The notes beneath the pieces are model-generated. The model was given only the letters and a program-made list of their open reading frames with translations. It was not told where the DNA came from and searched no databases. Of a stretch of DNA of 64,000 bases, positions 28,838 to 38,700 are shown one piece after another. The first letter of the stretch is position 1. The number at the start of each line of letters is the position of its first letter. A program made the translations under genes and the position numbers. Source of the DNA: Saccharomycopsis malanga (Eukaryota; Ascomycota; Saccharomycetes; Ascoideales; Saccharomycopsidaceae); the NCBI GenBank assembly GCA_004014935.1, contig CP025324.1:1054001-1118000 (forward strand). The letters are read 5' to 3'.

Positions 28838-31137
28838 AAAATAATATTAGTCCGTCAGCAAACAATTCGACGCTTGCAATATCGCCTTTGATGGCACATA
28901 CTCAGCGTCGGTTATCCGACAACTACAGTACACCACCAAACCAATTGTTTCATACCCCAGTGAACCCTGAAGTTATTGGGCATCATAAGCGCCATCAGAC
29001 ACATGTACCGTCGCCTCTTCAGCAGACGCCGCACCGGTTTACATTCAACGACCAGTCTTCTATTTCGTCATTCAACAACTCGACAACCGGCGACAATGTG
29101 GCAGAGATTGATCCAAATGTTTCATCTCCGTTTCTCCAGCCATTATCGCAGGCAGAGAAGCTTAGGCTTTGGCGCCATGATGCTTTAATGCAGCATCATT
29201 ACTCAACCGCTTCCTATATTGGCGACAAGGTTTATGCCTTGACGGAGGATCCTAACGATGCCTTTTGGCTTGCCCAGGTCCATTATTCGACTGCAAACTA
29301 CATACGAGCGCACCAGTTGCTTTCAACAAACCCAAAACTAGCGCAGTCGGTGAGCTGTCGGTATTTGGATGCCTTGTGTTTGACCAAGCTACACCGATGG
29401 GAAGAGGCGCTCGATGTGATTGGGGAAAGCAATCCGTTCAGGGATGATGCTGCGACATCACACGTAAGGAGCCAGGACGGGGGAATCAAGTTGGAGTCTT
29501 CAATGTGCTACTTGAGAGGTCTTATATACAGTAATCAAAATGTGTATGATCGAGCCAAGGAATGTTTCAAGGAGGCAGTGCTTATTGACGTCAAATGTTA
29601 CGAAGCATTCAACGAGTTGATCACAAACAATTATCTTACTCCTGACGAGGAGTGGTTTTTGCTAAACAGCCTTAATTTCGACGAGTTGGAAGATAATGCA
29701 GAGTTGGTCAAGAATTTGTACATCACACGACTCAACAAGTATGTCAACTTGAACAAAACACGGGACGCAGAGCTGATCTTGGACGAGGAGTTCAATCTCG
29801 CGGAAAATAACGACATTTTGATCTCCAAAGCAAGCTTGCTCTTTATCCAGTGCAGATTCCAGGAATGTGTAGATGTATGCGAAAAGGTGTTGCAGAGCGA
29901 CGAGTTCAATCTCCAAGTGCTTCCGCTTTATTTGAGCGGCTTGCACGAGTTGGGTGGCAAAAACAAATTGTTTCTAATGGCTAACAAACTTGCCGAATTG
30001 TACCCTCAGCACTGCACCACTTGGCTAGCTGTTGGTATATACTACTTGTCTATCAGCAGGATCCCCGAGGCGCGGAAATTCTTCAGCAAAGCTACGCAGA
30101 TGAATCCGCATTGTGCCCAGGCATGGATTGGGTTCTCCCACACCTTTGCTGCCGAGGGGGAACACGAACAGGCTATCAGTGCTTATTCCACCGCCGCCCG
30201 CTTGTTTCCTGGCACGCATCTCCCAAACCTATTCTTAGGAATGCAATATCTCCAAATGAGCAACCTCCTTTTGGCAGAGGAGTACATGTTGGCGGCCTAC
30301 GAGATCTGCCCAAGCGATCCGCTCTTGCTGAACGAAATTGGCGTCATCTATTTCCACACCAACGATTTGGACAAGTCGGAATGGTTTTTCACCAAAGCAT
30401 ACAACGAATCAAAGTATTTGAACAACGACTCCAAGTCTTGGATCAGCGTCAACAGCAATTTGGGCCATGTGTACCGGAAAAAAGGCCAGTACGACAAGGC
30501 CTTGAAAAGCTTCTATGAGGTATTGAAACTCAACGTTAAGGATTCAAACATTTATGCTGCAATCGGCCTTATATACTTGAAAGTTGGAAAGTATTTCCAA
30601 AGCATTGAGGCTCTTCATAATGCCCTTGCCATTCTGCCTAACGATCCAATTGCAGGCGACTTGCTCAAACGAGCTCTAGACCAAAACGCCAACGACGAAA
30701 GAGTGTTCAGCACCAAAAAGAAGTTAAGAGCCAAATTCTTGGTCCCTTCCAACAATAAACGCAACAAAGACATTGCTGTCAGTACCCCCTTGATATCAAA
30801 ACACGAACCATTGCTCAACGATGATAACGATACAAGCGAGTTTTTCAAAAAAAGCTCCAAGATTATGAATTTGTCCAAATCCACCCTATACTACAAACAA
30901 ATGAATTCCCCAAAGCTTGACAATTCCCCGTCAACCGGAAAAAGCCTCAAAATCGATCACAGCTTTATAGACAATAATGACGATTCGGAAATCGCTGATG
31001 CAAGTATCGTCAGTGTCATTGAAACTAGACAAGACGACCCCAAATCGTTAGCCAACAAGTTGATCAGAGGCTCCGAAAGTAGCGACGAGGAAAAAGGAGA
31101 CGACGTCGATGATGCCATGGATATAGAAAGTGATTAA
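28834..31137 (+). CDS. CDC16: Anaphase-promoting complex TPR subunit Cdc16 (Apc6)
   Basis: 767 aa. Scaffold TPR subunit of the APC/C ubiquitin ligase. The N-terminal 115 residues are disordered, with Ser/Pro sites. TPR repeats span about 115-610. The diagnostic block LFLGMQYLQMSNLLLAEEYM...CPSDPLLLNEIGVIYF (about 465-505), then NLGHVYRKKGQYDKALKSF and IYAAIGLIYLKVGKY, matches Cdc16 better than Cdc27. The tail is acidic. In-frame CTG codons occur at least at residues 314, 499 and 601, so those residues may be Ser rather than Leu. The frame stays open 16 codons upstream of the ATG, back to a TAG. Confidence 0.94.
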   Translation: MKNNISPSANNSTLAISPLMAHTQRRLSDNYSTPPNQLFHTPVNPEVIGHHKRHQTHVPSPLQQTPHRFTFNDQSSISSFNNSTTGDNVAEIDPNVSSPFLQPLSQAEKLRLWRHDALMQHHYSTASYIGDKVYALTEDPNDAFWLAQVHYSTANYIRAHQLLSTNPKLAQSVSCRYLDALCLTKLHRWEEALDVIGESNPFRDDAATSHVRSQDGGIKLESSMCYLRGLIYSNQNVYDRAKECFKEAVLIDVKCYEAFNELITNNYLTPDEEWFLLNSLNFDELEDNAELVKNLYITRLNKYVNLNKTRDAELILDEEFNLAENNDILISKASLLFIQCRFQECVDVCEKVLQSDEFNLQVLPLYLSGLHELGGKNKLFLMANKLAELYPQHCTTWLAVGIYYLSISRIPEARKFFSKATQMNPHCAQAWIGFSHTFAAEGEHEQAISAYSTAARLFPGTHLPNLFLGMQYLQMSNLLLAEEYMLAAYEICPSDPLLLNEIGVIYFHTNDLDKSEWFFTKAYNESKYLNNDSKSWISVNSNLGHVYRKKGQYDKALKSFYEVLKLNVKDSNIYAAIGLIYLKVGKYFQSIEALHNALAILPNDPIAGDLLKRALDQNANDERVFSTKKKLRAKFLVPSNNKRNKDIAVSTPLISKHEPLLNDDNDTSEFFKKSSKIMNLSKSTLYYKQMNSPKLDNSPSTGKSLKIDHSFIDNNDDSEIADASIVSVIETRQDDPKSLANKLIRGSESSDEEKGDDVDDAMDIESD

Positions 31138-31198
31138 TATTAGCATTCTTCTTCTTCATTTGTAGAAACAACGAGAAAGTCAGTTAAGTTGTAAGAAT

Positions 31199-31273
31199 AT
31201 GGGGCTTTGGATGGATTACCAAGTCCCTTTAGCCATGGCTTGTATATTTATTATTATTATTATTATTATTAGT
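31199..31273 (+). mobile_element. SINE-like fragment S7, 3' end with (ATT)n tail
   Basis: GGGGCTTTGGATGGATTACC then AAGTCCCTTTAGCCATGGCT is the last part of the body. A run of ATT triplets (about 31247-31270) follows. It begins about 60 bp after the CDC16 stop codon. Confidence 0.75.
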
Positions 31274-31287
31274 GATATCATAGAAAA

Positions 31288-32190
31288 ATCATTTCAATAC
31301 ATAGTACCTCCCATAGATTATTAAAATAAGTGCTTTTACACTTTGCAAAAAACGGGCATATTAATTACCAAAATATACTCTCAAAAAGTAAAGATATTCT
31401 CTCTTTTTAAGAAAAATATGCCTATTTGCCTTACTATTCCCATGTGGCCAAGTTGGTTAGGGCATGCGCCACCCAAAATAATGCATAATAGTGCATAATA
31501 GTGCAGAAAAACAAGTGTGGCGTTCCTCACTTGGGGTTTTGGGGCTCGATTCGCACTGTTGATGTTTTGGAGTAATCATTAAATGTTTTATTGAATTAAA
31601 TCAGTGCTATTCAGGCTACTTTGACTTGAAAAAACATAAAATAATATTTTGTATTTTTTGCTATATTAAAGTACTATTTACAAAGAAAAACAAATAGATT
31701 TTCGAATAAATATTTGATAAAACGTAAAATTGTCAATTTTGAGAAAAAGTTGATTCTTGTAAGTCATACTCTAGAGCCTTTATAGCGAACCAAACCATAC
31801 AAAAGTTATATTTTCGTACCCGTTAAATAATTGAGTTTTATATCATGTATTTGGTATTGTGATTTGGTTTTTGCATAATAATTTATAATGAGAAAGTATC
31901 ATGCTGTCGAAAATAACATATACTTTGTTAAAAACTATGTTTTTCACCTCTCAAAAAGATTACTTTATTTATTGACATCATTCCATAGTGTTTAAGGGTT
32001 TTTAATTATATTTATCCAGCATTTAAATGAGTTCTTATTCCAAAAGAAACGCGTACACTCAAGATGTAAAAAATATTATTTATTAGAGGTTCTCTGCGGA
32101 ACTTATATTTGAAAATTAATTAATATATCGATTGTATCAGAATAGATTTATTTTCGGAAGTCTAAAGTAATATTGAAGCAAAAAATCACA
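31288..32190 (+). mobile_element. L element copy 3, internally deleted near the 3' side
   Basis: Head at 31445: TGGCCAAGTTGGTTAGGGC, CGCCAC stem arm, an enlarged loop with ATAATGCATAATAGTGC repeats, GTGGCGTTCCTCAC, and GGGCTCGATTCGC at about 31542. The body is collinear to the GGTTCTCTGCGGAACTTATA block. The GGGGCTCGGTAA segment is then missing relative to copies 1, 2, 4 and 5. Confidence 0.83.
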
Positions 32191-32427
32191 AACATTAGAT
32201 TATTGATAATTCATTCATCATAGGGAACGTTAAAACGACAAATTCTAATGCATTGACAAATTCTAATGGGTTTACTAAACTCTTAAGAAATGTTTTACCA
32301 ATCCTTTGGCAATAGTCAATTTAATAATAAATTAGTACAAGAAGTAATGAAAATAATATTAGAATTTACAGTTTGCTAAGAAATCACATGAATATAGTCT
32401 AAACTCGGAGTTTTGACTTGCTAATAT

Positions 32428-32588
32428 GATATACTTCAAGCCCAGTACATATCAGTTGCACTTGTTTGTTTGGAATCGTAAAAAGCAGCAAGTAAAAGTG
32501 TTGTCTTGCGAATCGAACCGGTGTTCCTGTTAGGTCTTGTTTTTCACTTCTTCGAGAGCAGGGACCACTGAGCCAAATGGCCCAGTGG
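32428..32588 (-). mobile_element. SINE-like copy S8, internally deleted
   Basis: On the minus strand: CCACTGGGCCATTTGGCTCAGTGG (its first 20 bases are the head start), GACCTAACAGGAACACCGG, B-box GGTTCGATTCGC, then CTGATATGTACTGGGCTTGAA. The body between the two ends is shortened. Confidence 0.82.
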
Positions 32589-32661
32589 TATTGGTAATTA
32601 TAATGAACACACAGACTTTTATTTTATAATATATAAGATGGTTAAAATGTACTTGGCTTGA

Positions 32662-32930
32662 TATAATAATAATATAATATATTTCAAGCGCAGTACATAA
32701 CAGTTTCGTAGATACGAGCTATACCTAATGGGACTTGGTAAAGGACAATAATGTTGTCACCCAATTGGTTGAAAATACTACTTTTGCGTTAATCATGTTT
32801 TCAGAAAGTTACACCTGTCTGTTTGAAATCGTAAAAAACAATAAAGTGATTTCTTGCGAATCGAAGTAGCCGTTGACTATCCTGCCAGGCCTTTGTCTCT
32901 TCTCTCAGAACAGTGTCCCAGTGGCTGGCT
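32662..32930 (-). mobile_element. SINE-like copy S9
   Basis: On the minus strand the head (CCAGCCACTGGGACACTGTT), the B-box region TACTTCGATTCGC, the body and the 3' end GTTATGTACTGCGCTTGAAA are followed by an ATT-rich tail (plus-strand ATAATAATAATATAAT at 32665). Its head end is only about 20 bp past the HSV2 stop codon. Confidence 0.8.
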
Positions 32931-32949
32931 TGATATATAAAACAAATAT

Positions 32950-34362
32950 TTATTCGCTCAAGTTTCCAAAACTTCTCCAGCCTTCTCTTACCAAGCTCCA
33001 TTGTATAGTGTTTTTTCCGTCGTCAGATTGTTTTGTTCCGTTATTTATGATGACATACTTCTCCCATTTTCCGCGAAACTTCCAAATGATGACGATGCTA
33101 TCTTCGTTGGACCATCCTAGCACGCCGCGGTCGTTTATTCTACTGTTGACGTTCAAATCGTCAATGTATTTGTCTGTGTTTTTAGTGGCCACTCGAGACT
33201 CAGGGGCGAGAAGGTGTGGCTGGTTCAAATGGCACGAGACAAAAGACCATTGCGAGCTGAAGTAGTTTGTGAATATTGGTAGGCTTTTCAAGAAATGCTG
33301 GCGATTGGCGTTGTCGAGGCTTACGGTTGACGAGGGAGCGTCGGGATCGGGCGAATTGGCCCTGAGACTAGACCCGGCAGAGCCAGATTTTGATTGGTCA
33401 TGGTGGGAAAGCTTGAACACATGCAATGTCTGTTTATCCGAGAGCACTGCTAGTTTGCTGCCGTTTGGCGAGAACTTGATGGAGTATACGATGGCCTTGT
33501 CCAAGCCACGGCGGAATTCGTACAACAAGCTACAGTTGGCTACAGAATACACTCTGACAATGGTGCCGGTTTCCGACGCACTGGCCACCATTGTTCCTGC
33601 TCTATTGAGCGCAAGACATCTGATGCGGGACTTGTGGGCCTTGATTATCGACACCAAATTGCGCTCCTGGCCCAAAGGGGAGATGTCTACGATCTGGATC
33701 TGGCCTGTTTGGCGGCCCGGAAACGCAAGGATCTCGCTGGCGTGCGGCGCCACTCCGGAGTGTCCACTGCTGCCCTCGGGGCTTGCCGCAGCGGCCCCAA
33801 GAGAGTTCGAGAGGTCTGCAATCCCATGTGGGTTGCTGATGGTCTCGTAGGTCGCGATTTTCTTCGGCGGCGAGCTGAAGGCATACACGTAAATGTGCGT
33901 TTCCACTACGACAATGATCCGAATGCGCGAGAGAAACACATTGAGGATCGGACTCATAAACTCGAGACTAAGCGTGTTTTTCTTCTTGAGATCGTCATAT
34001 ATAATCACCTTGTTTAGCGGGAACTTGGGATTCTTCCCACCGCCCACAAGCGAGAGGAAATTGGTGCGATGCAACATGGAAACGTGCCCTATTCCCGACC
34101 GGTGCTCTTTACCATTATTGCTGCCCGTGCTGCCCGTGCTGCCGTTGCCGTCGACACACCGCTCTCCCTGACCGTGCTTGCTGCTATTGGCCGTCTTGTG
34201 GAACGTCCGTTTCACTCTCATCACCATCGGATCAGTACTATACACCCGAAACCCATTTTCGTGGCCAATCGCAAAACAGTCCTGGTCCTGGTTGAAATAT
34301 GCACATAACAACTTGGGCTCTGTGCTTTGATTCCGCTCGGAAATCGCCTGTCTGGTGTTCAT
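32950..34362 (-). CDS. HSV2: PROPPIN family protein Hsv2
   Basis: 470 aa beta-propeller binding PI3P and PI(3,5)P2 through the FRRG motif (283-286, in LLYEFRRGLDKA). Hsv2 works in micronucleophagy beside Atg18 and Atg21. Shared blocks with yeast Hsv2: NQDQDCFAIGHENGFRVYSTDP, LHRTNFLSLVGGGK, FMSPILNVFLSRIRIIVVVE, SPNGSKLAVLSDKQTLHVF, and the C-terminal WSLVREGWRS. An S/G-rich insertion (59-92) and a loop at 185-210 are extra. It is divergent from GLT1 across 563 bp. The CDS is GC-rich compared with other genes here. Confidence 0.94.
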   Translation of the reverse strand: MNTRQAISERNQSTEPKLLCAYFNQDQDCFAIGHENGFRVYSTDPMVMRVKRTFHKTANSSKHGQGERCVDGNGSTGSTGSNNGKEHRSGIGHVSMLHRTNFLSLVGGGKNPKFPLNKVIIYDDLKKKNTLSLEFMSPILNVFLSRIRIIVVVETHIYVYAFSSPPKKIATYETISNPHGIADLSNSLGAAAASPEGSSGHSGVAPHASEILAFPGRQTGQIQIVDISPLGQERNLVSIIKAHKSRIRCLALNRAGTMVASASETGTIVRVYSVANCSLLYEFRRGLDKAIVYSIKFSPNGSKLAVLSDKQTLHVFKLSHHDQSKSGSAGSSLRANSPDPDAPSSTVSLDNANRQHFLKSLPIFTNYFSSQWSFVSCHLNQPHLLAPESRVATKNTDKYIDDLNVNSRINDRGVLGWSNEDSIVIIWKFRGKWEKYVIINNGTKQSDDGKNTIQWSLVREGWRSFGNLSE

Positions 34363-34925
34363 GATGGTTTAAACCGTCATTGTCGTGATTAATCAACATT
34401 ATTGCATACTAAAGCTCTGCTGTTGGTTGCCCTTGAATAGGTTTTGTAGGCGGGAGAGGCGTGTGCCACGTGACTTTTGCATGTGTCATTGTCAATCACG
34501 TGGAAGTTAATAAGTGTAGTGCATTTAGCAATACTACAGCACGTGAGTATCACGCGGGAGTCAGGTGACCATCGCTTATCGCCGGCGGCCGCGGGAGGCC
34601 GGTAGTGGTGGCGCAGCGTGGTGCAGGGAGCGGCACACTACTGCAGTGGTCAGCTCAATGGATTACTTCAAATTTTATCTTCAACCAATGACGAGAGTTG
34701 CTTACGCAATCTGCAGCTGTCTAAAGGCCGGGGGGTGCGTGTGGTACATGTCGGCAAGATAGCGTTGGTGCGCTTTAGTTGTATGATGTAGTTTTGCAAT
34801 GTCTTTTTCGCCGGCCACCACTTGAGATTCCCTGTTGCTCATATATATAAGGTGTGTAGGACATTTTGAAATTTGCAAAATCCTTCAAAGTTGTAAATCA
34901 CAGGTGTTAGTAAAACAGAAAACTG
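34363..34925. promoter_or_regulatory. HSV2-GLT1 divergent promoter
   Basis: Three CACGTG E-boxes (about 34469, 34497, 34541) suggest a Cbf1-type factor. GAGTCA at about 34557 is a Gcn4 core (TGACTC reversed) with GGTGACC next to it. A CGG/CCG-rich block (34581-34606) offers Zn2Cys6 sites. CTTATC/AGATAG at 34573 and 34757 are GATA-type sites. A TATA stretch ATATATATAA at 34841-34850 lies about 80 bp before the GLT1 ATG. In S. cerevisiae GLT1 responds to Gcn4 and GATA factors. Control here is inferred from motifs only. Confidence 0.5.
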
Positions 34926-35731
34926 ATGGTTATTGGCAAAGATTTTATCGAGGACGACGTTCCTGTGCATGTGTATGACTATGACGAACTGCCAGCGAAC
35001 AAGTCGTGGGCATGCACGTTGCCTACCAAGAAGGCGTTGTATGACCCCGAGTATGAGAAGGACGCGTGTGGTGTGGGGTTCTCGTGCCACATCAAAGGAG
35101 AGCGGTCGCATAAAATTGTGTCTGACGCCAGGCATTTATTATGCAATATGACGCATCGAGGAGCCGTGGGCGCTGATTCCCGGGACGGCGATGGCGCTGG
35201 GGTGATGACCAGTATTCCGGTCAAGTTGTTGAAGAAGGAGTTCAAGTACCATTTTGACATTGAAATTCCCACCGAAGGGCAGTTTGCCACCGGCAATTTC
35301 TTCTTTAAAAAGGATAATACCATTTTGGAAAAGTCGCAGACCATTTTCGAGCAGATTGCGCAATCGCTAGATTTGAAAGTTGTCGGGTGGCGGAGCGTCC
35401 CACACGATTCGAGTCTTTTGGGTCCTGCCAGTTTGTCGCGGGAGCCGTTGATTTTACAGCCAATTGTAGTCCTAAATAGCAGCATCGACGGCGGTGCAGT
35501 TGTAAGCATGGCGCCAGCCGAGTTCCGCGCAAAACACAGTAAGCATTTCGAAAAACAGTTGTATCTTCTCCGAAAACAGGCCAGCAGAGTCATCGGCCTC
35601 CAGAACTGGTTCTACATCTGCTCCTTGTCCACGACCAACATTGTCTACAAGGGACAGTTGTCGCCTGTGCAGGTGTACAACTACTACTTGGACCTCTTGA
35701 ACGTAGACTACGAGGCGCACTTTGCGTTGGT

Positions 35732-35762
<31 letters not shown>

Positions 35763-38700
35763 TCGTGGGACCGCGCGCAGCCGCTCCGCTTGGCGGCGCA
35801 TAACGGCGAGATCAACACGTTGCGCGGCAACAAGAACTGGATGAGGTCCAAGGAAGGAATCATGAGCTCTGCCAAGTTCGCCGACGACATTGACAAGTTG
35901 TTCCCGATCATTGAGGAGGGCGGCTCTGATTCTGCTGCCTTCGACAACGTCTTAGAGTTGTTGGTCAACAATGGCGTCCTTACCCTCCCGGAGGCTGTCA
36001 TGCTCTTGGTCCCAGAAGCCTGGCAAAACAACCCGCACATGGACCCGCATAAACGCGCGTTCTACGAGTGGGCCGCGTGTCTCATGGAACCGTGGGACGG
36101 TCCTGCGCTTTTCACTTTCAGCGACGGCCGCTACTGCGGCGCCAACTTGGACCGTAACGGCTTGCGGCCTTGCCGTTATTACGTCACCGACGACGACCGA
36201 ATCATCGTGGCCTCCGAGGTGGGCGTCATCCCAATAGACCCCGAAAGAATCATCTCTAAAGGAAGATTAACCCCCGGAAGAATGTTGTTGGTGGACACTG
36301 AGGAAGGCCGCATTGTCGATGACGCCGAACTAAAGAGAAAAGTCGCTACTCGGTTCGACTTCAAATCCTGGTTGGTCGCCAACATGATCACTATGCGGGA
36401 CTTGCAGGCTAAACTTTCTGCACGTCAAATTGCATATGCCGATGACGCATGCACATTGGACCATGACCATGACGACCACAACGCAACTAGTGTCAACAGT
36501 GACCCGCGGCTTGCTGCATTCAACTACACCGCCGAGCAGTTGGCCTTGTTGTTGGTGCCTATGGCTATGGGCGGCAAGGAGGCCTTAGGCTCAATGGCCA
36601 ACGACGGTCCCTTGGCGTGTCTTGCCGAGCAACCTCGCTTAATGTACGAATACTTCCGCCAATTATTCGCTCAAGTCACTAATCCTCCAATCGATCCGAT
36701 TCGCGAAAACATTGTAATGTCGTTGGAATGTTACGTCGGCCCGCAGGGAAACTTGTTGGAAATGAAACCGGAGCAGTGCAATCGGCTTTTGCTCCAAACC
36801 CCAATCTTGGACCTTGCTGAGTTAAGCGCGGTTGAAAAAATGAGCGTGGTGTATCCAAAATGGAAGACCCGTAAGATTGACATTACATTTCCTAAAACCG
36901 ATGGTTTGCTCGGCTATATGAATGCATTGGACAAGATTTGCCAAGAGGCGTCGGACAGCATTGCCGAGAAGGCCTCGGTGATTGTGCTAAGCGACCGCTG
37001 CATCAGCTCGGACCGTGTCCCGGTGTCGGCGTTAGTGGCCTGCGGTGCGGTGCACCACCACTTGGTGCGTCAAAAACAGCGGTCCAAAGTGGCAATATTC
37101 GTGGAGACCGCAGAGGCAAGAGAAGTGCATCACATGTGCGTTCTTCTCGGGTACGGCGCGGATGCCATCAACCCATACTTGGCAATTGAGACGTTGGTTC
37201 GCATGAATCGCCAGGGGTTGGTGCGTCAAGAGATTGATGACGCGTCGCTTGTGGCAAATTATATCAAAGCGATTGACGGCGGCATCATGAAAGTGATGTC
37301 CAAAATGGGTATTTCAACATTGGCGTCATACAAAGGCGCACAGATCTTTGAAGCTTTGGGAGTCGATAACACCGTCATTGACAGATGTTTCAGCGGCACT
37401 GCGTCACGTATCCGCGGCATTACGTTCGAGTACATTGCGCAGGATGCATTTACATTGCATGGACGTGCGTATCCGGGCCGCGAGACAGTCGCACCTTTGC
37501 AGTTGCCAGAGTCAGGTGAGTATCATTGGCGTGATGGAGGCGACCCGCACGTGAACGATCCTGCTGCTATTGCTAATATTCAAGATGCCGTACGGAACAA
37601 GAATGAAAAGGCTTACGAGGCATACAGTAATAAAGAGTATGACGCCATCAAGCATTGTACGTTGCGTGGTTTGTTGGATTTTGACTATTCCGGCTCCGTT
37701 GCCGTGCCGCTCGATCAAGTAGAGCCATGGACCGAGATTGTGCGGCGGTTCTGCACGGGCGCCATGTCGTACGGTTCTATTTCTATGGAATCTCATTCAA
37801 CTTTGGCAGTAGCAATGAACCGGTTGGGCGGTAAGTCTAACACCGGAGAAGGCGGTGAAGACGCGGAGCGGTCACGGACTTTAGCCAACGGCGATACAAT
37901 GCGTTCCGCGATCAAGCAGATTGCTTCGGGCCGGTTCGGTGTTACGTCGTACTATTTGTCGGATGCGGATGAATTGCAAATCAAAATGGCTCAAGGCGCT
38001 AAACCTGGAGAAGGCGGCGAGTTGCCCGGTCATAAGGTTACGGAAAGCATTGCTAAAACTCGGCATTCAACTCCGGGCGTCGGTTTGATTTCGCCGCCGC
38101 CACATCATGATATTTATTCTATTGAGGATTTGAAACAGTTAATTTATGACTTGAAATGCGCAAATCCACGTGCGCGTGTTTCTGTCAAGTTGGTTTCGGA
38201 AGTCGGGGTCGGAATTGTTGCCTCGGGGGTTGCCAAGGCTAAAGCCGATCATATTCTTGTTGCGGGCCATGACGGAGGTACCGGTGCTAGTAGATGGACC
38301 GGTATTAAGTACGCCGGCTTACCTTGGGAGCTCGGTCTTGCCGAGACCCATCAAACTTTGGTGCTCAATGATTTAAGAGGCCGAGTTGTTGTTCAAACCG
38401 ACGGTCAATTGAAAACCGGCCGTGATGTGGCTGTGGCTTGTTTGCTCGGTGCCGAGGAATGGGGATTTGCTACCGCTCCGTTGATTTCTATGGGATGCGT
38501 CATGTTGCGTAAATGTCATTTGGGAACATGCGCCGTCGGGATTGCCACGCAGGATCCCGTTTTACGGAGTAAGTTTGCCGGAACTCCGGAGCACGTGGTT
38601 AACTTTTTTTACTATGTTGCGCAGGAATTACGGAGCATCATGGCCCGGCTCGGTTTTCGGACCATTAATGAAATGGTTGGCCATGCCGAAAAGTTGTTTG

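Larger units (their letters stand above)
31138..32949. other. 1.8-kb intergenic region of stacked repeats
   Basis: Between CDC16 and HSV2 (convergent). In order: SINE 3' fragment S7, L element copy 3, and SINE copies S8 and S9 on the minus strand. Almost all of it is repeat-derived and no gene is seen. Confidence 0.75.
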
